This document shows, piece by piece, positions 27,100 to 36,584 of a DNA stretch of 64,000 bases (its first letter is position 1; each line of letters starts with the position of its first letter). This stretch comes from Spirosoma aerolatum. GTDB lineage: Bacteria > Bacteroidota > Bacteroidia > Cytophagales > Spirosomataceae. Below the pieces are notes generated by a model. The model made no database searches. It was not told where the DNA came from and saw only the letters and a program-made list of their open reading frames with translations. The position numbers were made by a program, and so were the translations under genes. The DNA is taken from NCBI RefSeq assembly GCF_002056795.1, contig NZ_CP020104.1, forward strand, positions 3,793,001-3,857,000, read 5' to 3'.

Positions 27100-28542
27100 A
27101 TGAAACAAGTTCTGGTAATTCTCCTCGCGTGCAGCCTGACATCTGTAGGCGTTCGCGCCCAGCAAGGCAATGCCGTTGATGCAGCTATGCTGGATAACCT
27201 TAAAAAAGAAAAGGAAAAAAGTGACAAGGATATAACCGATGCCAAGGCAGGAGCGAAGGCCAGCACCTGGATGGATCGCGCAAAAACATATCAGAATATT
27301 GCTGCGGGTGGCAATATCAAGATCGATTCAGCAGCTGCGTCGACAGCCTACGAAGCCTACAAAAAAGTAATTGAACTGGACAAGGATAAAAAAGGTGGTC
27401 CAGGTAAATTAGCTAAAGAAGCAGAAGAGGCTCTGAAAAGCCCGAACCTGTACAGTGCCTTTATGCAGCAGGGGGTAGCTAAGTTTCAAGCCAAGAATTT
27501 CCCTGATGCCATTAAAGCGATGTCGATGGCTGGAGAGATCAATCCGAAAGATACACTGGCCCCATTGTATACCGCTATTGCTGCCCAGCAGGTAAAAGAT
27601 AATGCAACGGCAAAAACGCAATTGGAGAAATACATTGCCGGTGGGGGCAAGGATGCTGCTATCTATGGCTCGCTCGCTATGTTATATAGTGCCGATAACG
27701 AAGTAGATAAGGCGATTGCGGCATTAGATAAAGGGATTGCGCTGGCTCCAGCCAATAAGGATCTGGCAAACGAGAAAATTAACATCATGTTGCGTACTAA
27801 CCGGATGGACGATGCCATTGCCAGCATGAAGCAAATGATCGAAAAAGATCCGAACAATGTACAAAACCTAGTGAATCTGTCGATTGTCTATAACAACATC
27901 GGCCGTAAAGCTGATGAAGATGTTAAGAAGTTGGAAAGTACAACCAAGAAATCAGGGAATAGTGCCAAACAACTGGCCGACGCGAAAAGTATCGTTGACG
28001 CTTACAATTCGGAAATAACCCGGTTAACGGCTGCTATCAAGAAATCGCCCAAGCCTGAATTGAAACGGCAACTAGCGGATGTTCAGAGTAAACTGGCTAC
28101 CCAAAAAACGGAAGTTACCCGTCTGGAAGCCGAGGCTAAAGAAGCGGCTGCTAATGCGGCTGCCAACGCAGGTAATGAAAGTAAGCTGGCTGAACTGAAG
28201 AAGGTAGTAGCTGATAACAAAGCGCTGGAAAAGCAGTACCTGGAAAAAGCCCTGGCTGTGGATGCCAATAACTACGATGCTAATTTTAACATGGCAGTCT
28301 GGTTATTCAACGATGCCGTGAATCTGAAGAATACCGTCGATAAGATGGATATGACTGAGTATAGCAAAAATGGTAAAGAGATGGATGGCCGGGTTTGTGG
28401 TAAGTTCAAAGCGGCTCTGCCATATTTCCAGAAAGCGAAGTCGATTAAAGATGAGGCTGAAGTAACGGAGAACCTGACGAATACAGAAAATATTTTAAAG
28501 CAGTACGAAGAGAAAAAGATCACCTGCATCGAAAGCAAGTAG
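27100..28542 (+). CDS. Secreted TPR-repeat protein with coiled-coil insert
   Basis: A 480-residue protein with a signal peptide (MKQVLVILLACSLTSVGVRAQ). TPR-like helical repeats (for example YTAIAAQQVKDNATAKTQLE and GSLAMLYSADNEVDKAIAAL, LANEKINIMLRTNRMDDAIA) cover residues about 60-280. Residues about 270-370 form a Lys/Ala-rich coiled coil (TKKSGNSAKQLADAKSIVDA..), then two more TPRs. Its C-terminus has two Cys (GRVCGKFKAALPY, ITCIESK). Many Cytophagales have a similar protein next to gyrA. It probably acts as a periplasmic scaffold; the function is inference. Confidence 0.85.
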   Translation: MKQVLVILLACSLTSVGVRAQQGNAVDAAMLDNLKKEKEKSDKDITDAKAGAKASTWMDRAKTYQNIAAGGNIKIDSAAASTAYEAYKKVIELDKDKKGGPGKLAKEAEEALKSPNLYSAFMQQGVAKFQAKNFPDAIKAMSMAGEINPKDTLAPLYTAIAAQQVKDNATAKTQLEKYIAGGGKDAAIYGSLAMLYSADNEVDKAIAALDKGIALAPANKDLANEKINIMLRTNRMDDAIASMKQMIEKDPNNVQNLVNLSIVYNNIGRKADEDVKKLESTTKKSGNSAKQLADAKSIVDAYNSEITRLTAAIKKSPKPELKRQLADVQSKLATQKTEVTRLEAEAKEAAANAAANAGNESKLAELKKVVADNKALEKQYLEKALAVDANNYDANFNMAVWLFNDAVNLKNTVDKMDMTEYSKNGKEMDGRVCGKFKAALPYFQKAKSIKDEAEVTENLTNTENILKQYEEKKITCIESK

Positions 28543-29173
28543 TGGGATAGGGTCGGTGGTAGAACTACTGACCCTATTTTATGGCGTTATTACTTAACAT
28601 AATATAAATTATACAACAAAAGAAATGGTTTAATCCACAGACTTATCAATATCTTATCCACGTGGAACAGTAAAGTATTGCTTTACAAGGAGTTAGCCAT
28701 TTTTAGCATAGAAAAGGCCTTCAACAGCGTCTAAATGGCATTTTGGGTGAAGCTTATCAATGGAAAATCCTCATAGATACAGAGCTGTAAAAGTAAATCT
28801 GGAGCGATTTGTATCAAAGCTGTGTAAGTCGTTGTAAGATGAAAATTATATAGCTCTATATAGCTCAGGCCAAGCACGCGCTTGGCCACAACATAAAAGC
28901 CTGGAGTTGGTAGCTAACAGTATTTAGATGTCTTTATATACTTGATGCTGTCCCTGAATCAGAGCCGACGGGTACAGTTCTCCGAACTTTAGGCCTACTC
29001 CACCTTACCACATCAAAGCTATTTCGAGCAAAAATATGGATGTAATAGCCTGAGCTGAAAAAGGTATTGAACAGTAAAGAGTAGCGTAATCGACTACTCT
29101 ATATATTCATAAAACAGAGAATTTCACTAACGGATTAAAGTACGGTTATAGTACACAAGTTAATTAGGCTGAT
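28543..29173. other. Long A+T-rich intergenic region with REP-like element
   Basis: This 631-base gap separates the rightward TPR gene from a leftward Xre-type gene. It carries the REP-like palindrome at 28868 and no recognisable gene or RNA. A few short frames on the minus strand look mildly protein-like near 28970, but are too short to call. Confidence 0.5.
28868..28887. repeat. REP-like palindrome copy 2
   Basis: GGCCAAGC-ACGC-GCTTGGCC, the same 8-base arms as copy 1 with a different loop, followed by ACAAC. It lies within a gene-free gap. Confidence 0.8.
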
Positions 29174-29680
29174 TTATGCTGAGGGGGTATACTCTTTAAA
29201 TGATCCATCCGTGTAAAAGATTAGAATACGCTCAACTTTCTTATCAGTTGACATACTACTAGAAATGATAGGTTCTACAACTGAGTCAGCTGGTTCAGCT
29301 ACAGTTTGTAAATGTTGGGAAACAGGAGGAATTTCGGTTCGTTGAGAACGTACAGAGGGTTGGCTCCCATACGAATAAAACGAAGGTTGTCCGTTCGGAA
29401 CTCGGTCAGTAGCTGGTCGTGCTGAATTGCCAATTCGATTACTATGGGTTGAGGGCTGATTCATTGTAGACGAACCGTAGGCATCCTCTTCCATAATCCA
29501 CTCATAGCCTAACTCTGGGAAACGACGAATTATTTTTTGAATAATATCGAAGCTAGGGCGATTTCTACCCGACAGAATATGTGAGATACTTGATCGTTGG
29601 ACACCGATCTCATCGGCGAAATACGAAGGTGTTAAATTCTTATCGATAAGAATCTGTTTAATCTTGTCATTTATGCTCAT
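29174..29680 (-). CDS. Xre-family helix-turn-helix regulator with long tail
   Basis: A 168-residue protein. The first 60 residues are an HTH_3 domain (KIKQILIDKNLTPSYFADEI, then GVQRSSISHILSGRNRPSFD). The rest (residues 70-150) is a Ser/Pro/Gln-rich, probably disordered linker, and the C-terminus has a short strand-like tail (KKVERILIFYTDGSFKEY). Such proteins are common in Bacteroidota; targets are unknown. A TATATTTG box on the minus strand lies at 29723-29730 upstream. Confidence 0.85.
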   Translation of the reverse strand: MSINDKIKQILIDKNLTPSYFADEIGVQRSSISHILSGRNRPSFDIIQKIIRRFPELGYEWIMEEDAYGSSTMNQPSTHSNRIGNSARPATDRVPNGQPSFYSYGSQPSVRSQRTEIPPVSQHLQTVAEPADSVVEPIISSSMSTDKKVERILIFYTDGSFKEYTPSA

Positions 29681-29722
29681 GTGAATTATTGGCTATAAAT
29701 CAGTAGTTGCTGTATATAGTTA

Positions 29723-29730
29723 CAAATATA
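29723..29730 (-). promoter_or_regulatory. -7 box of the Xre-type gene
   Basis: CAAATATA on the plus strand reads TATATTTG on the minus strand, matching TAnnTTTG 43 bases upstream of the start codon. No clear -33 partner is visible. Confidence 0.5.
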
Positions 29731-29778
29731 TTGGTAAATTATTGATCATTGTAATAGGGAATGTATAATATACAAAAA

Positions 29779-29806
29779 CAAAGTCACACGTAACTGTGTG
29801 ACTTTG
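29779..29806 (-). terminator. dapD terminator
   Basis: AAAGTCACACG..GTGTGACTTT-type stem (29779-29806); on the minus strand it is followed by TTTTTGTAT. It lies about 90 bases beyond the dapD stop. A larger, imperfect A+T-rich inverted repeat (29817-29829 with 29866-29878) lies between it and dapD. Confidence 0.75.
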
Positions 29807-29894
29807 CTAACTAATAAAATGTAAATTAAAATGTATATTTGTTACTTGGTGATTGTAGTAACCAATAATTTACATTTTTCTATTGTTTACTAAT

Positions 29895-30710
29895 TTATAC
29901 AGATACATTGTTTTCACGCAATGCATCATTCAAAGACGTTTTTAAATCAGTCGATGGTTTACGCTGGCCAATTATAATGGCACAGGGAACATGATATTCA
30001 CCGGCAGGAAACTGTTTAGCATAGCTACCAGGAATCACCACGGAGTTAGCAGGAACAAATCCCTTATATTCGACAGGATTAGCACCCGTCACATCAATAA
30101 TTTTAGATGAGCCGGTTATCGTAACACCAGCACCCAGTACAGCTTGTTTGCCAATATGAGCCCCCTCGACAACTATACACCGAGAGCCAATAAATGCCCC
30201 ATCTTCGATAATAACAGGTGCAGCCTGAGGGGGTTCTAATACACCACCTATACCCACTCCCCCACTAAGATGGACGTCTTTCCCAATTTGGGCACAACTT
30301 CCGACAGTTGCCCAGGTATCGACCATTGTGCGCTCATCAACGTAGGCCCCAATATTGACATAGGAAGGCATAAGGATAACGCCAGGTGCCTGATACGATC
30401 CGTAGCGAGCAACGGCTGGTGGCACTACCCGAACCTTAACGTCGGCAAAGTTCGTTTTTAGTGGAATCTTATCATTGTAGGCAAAAATCCCCACTTCCTG
30501 AGGAGTCATTTGCTGACTGATAAAATAAAGTAAAATAGCTTTTTTTACCCATTCATTGACAGTCCAGCTTCCTCCATCAATCGTTGGCGGAGTTGCAACG
30601 CGGAGCTCCCCGCTATCTAATTTTTTTATTACCTCCCGTACCAGGTTGGTAGATTCTGGATTCGCTAATAGCTCACGATTAGCCCATATACGTTCAATTT
30701 CTGCAATCAT
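29895..30710 (-). CDS. dapD: 2,3,4,5-tetrahydropyridine-2,6-dicarboxylate N-succinyltransferase
   Basis: A 271-residue protein from the ATG at 30708-30710. A small helical N-domain (IERIWANRELL) is followed by a left-handed beta-helix of hexapeptide repeats (GVILMPSYVNIGAYVDERTM, IGSRCIVVEGAHIGKQAVLG), and the C-terminus has GQRKPSTDLKTSLNDALR. DapD transfers succinyl from succinyl-CoA to tetrahydrodipicolinate in lysine and meso-diaminopimelate synthesis, needed for peptidoglycan. The gene stands alone, and is A+T-richer than gyrA. Confidence 0.96.
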   Translation of the reverse strand: MIAEIERIWANRELLANPESTNLVREVIKKLDSGELRVATPPTIDGGSWTVNEWVKKAILLYFISQQMTPQEVGIFAYNDKIPLKTNFADVKVRVVPPAVARYGSYQAPGVILMPSYVNIGAYVDERTMVDTWATVGSCAQIGKDVHLSGGVGIGGVLEPPQAAPVIIEDGAFIGSRCIVVEGAHIGKQAVLGAGVTITGSSKIIDVTGANPVEYKGFVPANSVVIPGSYAKQFPAGEYHVPCAIIIGQRKPSTDLKTSLNDALRENNVSV

Positions 30711-30886
30711 CAAATAAAGTAATTGTTTATTAATAAGGTTATAAATAGCTGATATATAAGTATTTGAATTTTAGTGCCAAATTTTATATTGTCTTACATC
30801 AATAATATACTAGATTAGTTTTCCCATTTTTCAAAGGTAAGCAGAAGGCATGTATAGTTGAAATATATGGCCATTTTTTTTCAGTT

Positions 30887-30999
30887 GTAGTGGTTTCGGC
30901 CAAGCAGGTGCTTGGCCGATGAAAGTTCTACGTCGAATAGCTAAGCAGCTACTTTTATACTTCTCTGGCCAAGCAAGTGCTTGGCCGAAACCACCACAA
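30887..30999. repeat. REP-like doublet (copies 3 and 4, head to head)
   Basis: Copy 3 (GGCCAAGC-AGGT-GCTTGGCC, 30898-30917) and copy 4 (GGCCAAGC-AAGT-GCTTGGCC, 30967-30986) are flanked by inverted sequence: TTGTAGTGGTTTC before copy 3 and GAAACCACCACAA after copy 4. The whole unit is an imperfect inverted repeat with 33-base arms and about 50 bases between, like a BIME. Confidence 0.8.
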
Positions 31000-31711
31000 T
31001 TGGTAGCTTACCAGTTCTATAGTATCTATCTGAGGGGCTTATTATAAAGTGGGCTCAGGTAGATGTAGTTTCTTTAGGTTGTTAGTCTATTTAATGTATA
31101 AAGTATAAATCAATATTCATGCCGGATCAAAAGTTATGAGTCTCTTCGTTCGAATTAGAAAAGCTTTTATCTCAAAATATTCTGAATGATAAATCGTGCG
31201 TCTATTAATACCTGCTGACTATGCTTGTATAAGGATAAAAAGGGTTAAGTGGATAGTGGTTGATTCTACGTATTTAGTTTTTATAATTAACTAGTAATGA
31301 TAGCATAGAGATTCCTTTTATTCTTTTTGTAGAAATAATTCTTCATTATGAATAGTTTCATTTTGAAGTGATAAAATAAGGCTTCTACTCCCCTATTTGT
31401 CTCACGAACAGCTAAGGTCTAGCATTCATTTGTAAATACTAAATATTGTTAGCAAATTAATTGATTTATTAGTATTCAACATTCTCTTAGCTAAGAATTT
31501 TAGTATAATACTACTATTTGCTCAAGAATTAGCGATAATTTCGTCATTTTTTCGCATTTTGCCAGCAAAAATTAGTTAAAACTACCATAAATACTAAAAA
31601 ATCTAACTTTATAATTTGATTTTACTAAAACACTTATTTAAAATTGCTAATATTAATACTAATTACTAACCTTGTCCCCCATCCCCCATTTCTAGCTATC
31701 GGCTCATTTAA

Positions 31712-32746
<1,035 letters not shown>

Positions 32747-32820
32747 CAATTGTAAATTACATTGTCGACTATTCACATAGTTAAACATAAATAGTTGACC
32801 ATAGCGTAGTTTACTTATTT

Positions 32821-32857
32821 AAATGGGCGTGATTACATAGTTAAATCACGCCCATTT
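32821..32857. terminator. Bidirectional terminator between gap and trmB
   Basis: AAATGGGCGTGATT (32821-32834) pairs perfectly with AATCACGCCCATTT (32844-32857). The right arm contains the last codons and stop of trmB on the other strand, so the hairpin is part of the trmB coding end. Confidence 0.85.
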
Positions 32858-33503
32858 TGCATTGTAAATAGTTAATAGTAAATCCTTTATTGTGAAAAAG
32901 TTCTTCGTATTTCGTCTTTATACCGATGTGAATTCTATTTAGCGGTGATTTATATAAGTCAGTTGTAAATTGTAAATCAGTAGCACCATTCGCGTTGACC
33001 TGCTCTACGCTGTAGGCAAATAATTCTGGATTATCTGTTTTTAAATGTAACGTTCCACCCGGTTTTAAAAGCTGTTTATAGATCGTTAAGAAACGGGGAT
33101 GTGTCAATCGATGTTTCTCCTGCTTCGGCCGTGGCTGAGGATCCGGAAACGTTATCCAGATTTCAGCTACCTCTCCTGCTTCAAAAAATTCCTGTAGAAA
33201 ATTTATATCGGTTCGTAAAAACGCGACGTTCGTTAAGCCAAGTAGTTGAGCTGCCTTAGAGCCTCTCGCAATTCGATCCCCTTTTATATCTACCCCAATA
33301 AAATTAGTGTTTCGGTACGCCTGTCCCAGCCCTACTGTATACTCGCCCTTACCACAGGCCAGCTCCAATACAATCGGATTGTCGTTCCTGAAATACTCGG
33401 ATCCCCAGTTTCCACGAATCGTTTTATACAGGGGTTTACCAGCTTCAATAACATTTGAGCTTTCGGCATTTTGCAGAAAGCGGTGCGTTTTTCGTCGTGT
33501 CAC
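32841..33503 (-). CDS. trmB: tRNA (guanine-N7-)-methyltransferase
   Basis: A 220-residue TrmB. The SAM-binding motif is VLELACGKGEYTVGLGQAYR, followed by the family signature TFPDPQPRPKQEKHRL and a TDNPELFAYS motif. It methylates G46 in the variable loop of tRNAs. The N-terminus is short, as in bacterial members. It converges on gap, sharing the terminator hairpin. Confidence 0.95.
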   Translation of the reverse strand: MTRRKTHRFLQNAESSNVIEAGKPLYKTIRGNWGSEYFRNDNPIVLELACGKGEYTVGLGQAYRNTNFIGVDIKGDRIARGSKAAQLLGLTNVAFLRTDINFLQEFFEAGEVAEIWITFPDPQPRPKQEKHRLTHPRFLTIYKQLLKPGGTLHLKTDNPELFAYSVEQVNANGATDLQFTTDLYKSPLNRIHIGIKTKYEELFHNKGFTINYLQCKMGVI

Positions 33504-33663
33504 GGAGATAAAAAAGTAAGGCCGCCAAAGCAGCCATTTTAACTAATAAACGAATTAAGAAAAATCAATGAAGTCAAGGGAAGGCGAAAAAAGGGTATAC
33601 CTAATCGAATAATCCGTTCCTACTCGCAGCGAAGTAAGCTTCAGCTCACGCTGGTCATATAGT

Positions 33664-34062
33664 TCAGAGCTTAGCTTCAGGATATACCTTCTTATGCTGG
33701 GCAACCAGGGTAGCGTACTGCTGGGTTGTCAGGATCGATTTATAAGCAAGTACCTTCTCAGTTTCTACCCCAACGGCCAAGGTACGGAGCTTAGCCTGGT
33801 TCATACGGGTTGCCTTCAACTGCTTCACACCATTATTGAATTTAACCACGGCATTGGTAATAATCTCTTTAGCCTTGGGTAGTTGCTGGTCGGTTAACTT
33901 CAGTCGCTGTTTGTCGGCTTTAACAACCGATTTGATGATCATGCCAACCGTTGCTCCGTTGTTTAGAAAGACAAATTTTTCGTTCTCTACAGACGGCTTC
34001 TGAGCGAGCAGGCTGGTCGATCCGCTCAACCAAAGCATTAGCAAAACAGGGATGGATTTCAT
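33664..34062 (-). CDS. Secreted small helical protein
   Basis: A 132-residue protein with a signal peptide (MKSIPVLLMLWLSGSTSLLAQ). The mature part is helical and resembles Spy/CpxP-like LTxxQ proteins only in a KLTDQQLPKAKEIITNAV segment and a late SILTTQQYATLVAQH segment. It may be a periplasmic stress or chaperone-type protein, but this is inference. It lies 26 bases before the folC stop on the same strand side, without clear coupling. Confidence 0.68.
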   Translation of the reverse strand: MKSIPVLLMLWLSGSTSLLAQKPSVENEKFVFLNNGATVGMIIKSVVKADKQRLKLTDQQLPKAKEIITNAVVKFNNGVKQLKATRMNQAKLRTLAVGVETEKVLAYKSILTTQQYATLVAQHKKVYPEAKL

Positions 34063-34087
34063 AAGCGAAAACAGTTCGTTAGCAAAA

Positions 34088-35380
34088 CTATCCTAAATCC
34101 ACCAATTCGGCAATGGTATAGTTACTACCAGTGATCAGGATCAGGTCATGGGGCGACGATTCCTCCAGAGCAGCCGCTAACGCCAGGTTCACATCGGCAT
34201 ATGCATTCCCCCGTCGCCCAACAGCAGCCGCTTCGGTCTGTAGCACCTCAGCCGGAAGCGCACGGGGTGTATGAGCCTGACAAAAATAATAGACGGCTGA
34301 CGGCGGTACCACCTCCAGGACTTTAGTCCGATCTTTATCGGCCACTACCCCCAATACAATCCGTAGAGTGTCGAAGGCAAGACTACGAATGGTTTCGAAA
34401 AGGGCTTCCAGACCCGGCTGATTATGGGCAGTGTCGGCAATAACACGGGGTTGCTGACGTACCGTTTGAAACCGTCCCTTTAATCCAGTCAGTACGCTAA
34501 CCGCAGCGAGGGCCCGCCGTATGGACGAAACAGAAACTGGAAAGATGGATTGCAGCACAGAAACCGTGGCCAGGGCAGTAGGGAGATTATGCAATTGGTA
34601 AGCACCCAGTAAATCGAGTTCATAGTTTTCCGGTCGTTCATCGGCATTGGTCCTGATCGCTACCTGCCGATACCCATTCAGAATACCTTCGTCCATCACC
34701 GTATAGGCCTGATCGGCAAATACAAGAGGAGCCTTTTGCTCACTGGCCTTTTTCATAAACACAGCCTGCGTGTCGGGGTGCGTTTCGCCAATCACTACCG
34801 GAACCCCCGGTTTAATGATCCCCGCTTTTTCCCCAGCTATTTGAGGAAGGGTATCGCCCAGAATATCCGTATGGTCATATCCGATGTTGGTAATGACGGA
34901 CACCAGTGGGGTGATGACATTCGTGGAATCGAGCCGACCGCCCAACCCCACTTCAATAATAGCCAGATCGACCTGCTGGTGGGCAAAATAGTCAAAGGCC
35001 ATAGCGACCGTCGCTTCAAAAAACGACGGTTCGATGGATTCGATTACCCCTTGATACCGCTCCACGAACGCGGCCACGTCGGCTTCCGGAATCGGTTGCC
35101 CGTTGAGCCGGATGCGTTCTGTGAACGATTGCAGGTGGGGCGAAGTATACAAACCCACGCGGTAACCAGCCGATTGATAGATAGCCGCCAGCATATGGGA
35201 CGTGCTGCCTTTGCCGTTGGTGCCCCCTACGTGAATACTACGAAACTGCTGATGCGGGTTCCCCAGGGCTTCGCAAAGCGCCAGGGTATTACCCAAACCG
35301 GGCTTGATGGCTTTGGGACCTATCCGGTGAAAAACTGGGAGCCGACTATAGAGATAGTCGATCGCTTCCGTGTACTGCAT
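34088..35380 (-). CDS. folC: Bifunctional folylpolyglutamate synthase/dihydrofolate synthase
   Basis: A 430-residue FolC: ATP-binding P-loop GGTNGKGSTSHML (residues 52-64), the VGLYTSPHL motif, the LAIIEVGLGGRLDSTNV segment and the EKAGIIKPGVPVV motif, with a C-terminal domain that has ADTAHNQPGLEALFE. It joins glutamate to dihydropteroate and then to folates. The start codon overlaps the stop of the upstream TonB-like gene in TAATG, so the two genes are translationally coupled. Confidence 0.95.
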   Translation of the reverse strand: MQYTEAIDYLYSRLPVFHRIGPKAIKPGLGNTLALCEALGNPHQQFRSIHVGGTNGKGSTSHMLAAIYQSAGYRVGLYTSPHLQSFTERIRLNGQPIPEADVAAFVERYQGVIESIEPSFFEATVAMAFDYFAHQQVDLAIIEVGLGGRLDSTNVITPLVSVITNIGYDHTDILGDTLPQIAGEKAGIIKPGVPVVIGETHPDTQAVFMKKASEQKAPLVFADQAYTVMDEGILNGYRQVAIRTNADERPENYELDLLGAYQLHNLPTALATVSVLQSIFPVSVSSIRRALAAVSVLTGLKGRFQTVRQQPRVIADTAHNQPGLEALFETIRSLAFDTLRIVLGVVADKDRTKVLEVVPPSAVYYFCQAHTPRALPAEVLQTEAAAVGRRGNAYADVNLALAAALEESSPHDLILITGSNYTIAELVDLG

Positions 35381-36324
35381 TAATCTCTTGCCTTAATGAT
35401 AAAGGTAATGGTTCCTGTCGAGGTGGGGGGGGTCGAGCCTCCTTTAGGCCGTAAGCGGAGTCGCTGAACAGCTTTCCGATACTGCTCGGCCACCGATGGG
35501 CTTACCGTTGACTGCTGCTGCTGAACCCGGATGATTTCGCCATCCCCATCAACCGTAATTTTAAAAACAATCTTACCGGTTTCATCCGAATCGTCATTAA
35601 CGGCCGGGCGGCTCGCCATCGACCAGCCCGACACATCGAAGGCAACCCCTGTAGCCGCACCACCCGGGGTTCCGTAAAACTCTTTGGCGTTAATCTTACC
35701 GTTTGGATTCCCCTTATCTCCTACACCACTGGCATCGTCACCGTTATTATTCCCCCCATTTCCCGACGCTTTACCAACGGTTCCGTTCGACCCACCCCCA
35801 CCCGATGATTTTTTAAAGAGGGCATCGGTATTGACGGTTTCTACTTTTTTGGTAGGCGCTGGCGGAGCAGGCCGTTCCACGGGTGCAGTGTTTTTAGGCG
35901 CTTCGACCCGCTTCGGTTCGGGTCGCTCAGGGGTGGTTACCGGGCTTTCGGCTTTGCTGACGATCAGCGGTTTTTCAGTCGCCGTTTTTGCCGGTTTGGC
36001 GTCTTCCACCTTTGGACTCGGCGTCGCCTTTACTTTTTCGATACGTGGAGTCGTATTGATTTTAGGATTGGGACGCTTCTCGGCAGGTTTTACATCCTCC
36101 GCTCTGGGTGAATCGGATGCTTTATTATAGGTTTGAATCCGGCCACTCCCCCGGGCATCCGTTCCAAAATTCACCTCCACGAACTGAATCGGGGGAGGAT
36201 TGGGGATCGTCTGCGTAAGCTTCACCAGCAGCAGCAGGATAATCAGCAGGACGTTGATCACAACGGCTCCGGCTAAGGATTTGACCCGAATTTCGTCTTC
36301 GTTCTCGAATGTAATGCGGTTCAT
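35380..36324 (-). CDS. TonB-like energy transducer with Gly-rich linker
   Basis: From the ATG at 36322-36324 (MNRITFENEDEIRVKS) the protein has 314 residues: a short cytoplasmic start, one membrane helix (residues about 18-40), a Pro/Lys/Glu-rich periplasmic linker with PKINTTPRIEKVKATPSPK, a Gly/Asn-rich stretch (SSGGGGSNGTVGKASGNGGN), and a TonB-type C-terminal domain (VNDDSDETGKIVFKITVDGD..). It should couple the proton motive force to outer-membrane transport with ExbBD. A much longer start (36579) lacks sense before the helix. Co-translation with folC is suggested by the overlap, though the functional link is unclear. Confidence 0.85.
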   Translation of the reverse strand: MNRITFENEDEIRVKSLAGAVVINVLLIILLLLVKLTQTIPNPPPIQFVEVNFGTDARGSGRIQTYNKASDSPRAEDVKPAEKRPNPKINTTPRIEKVKATPSPKVEDAKPAKTATEKPLIVSKAESPVTTPERPEPKRVEAPKNTAPVERPAPPAPTKKVETVNTDALFKKSSGGGGSNGTVGKASGNGGNNNGDDASGVGDKGNPNGKINAKEFYGTPGGAATGVAFDVSGWSMASRPAVNDDSDETGKIVFKITVDGDGEIIRVQQQQSTVSPSVAEQYRKAVQRLRLRPKGGSTPPTSTGTITFIIKARD

Positions 36325-36584
36325 GGCTGAATTATTGGCTAATTCGGGATGGGATTGTTCAGATGTGTTCGTCAACTCGTTTGTGCTTATAACGCAGAAA
36401 CCGAACACATCGTTTATGATACGGTGATTCTGTAGGGTGTATCGACTGTAAACAGAACAAAGTAACATAAATTCTTCGACACAAAGCCCGTCTGGACATT
36501 GGCTTTCCGCGTATGTTTGCAATCCAGCCTGCCAACAGGCTCTGTTTACTGCCAACAATCTATTCCTGTAAATCGTCATTTGCC

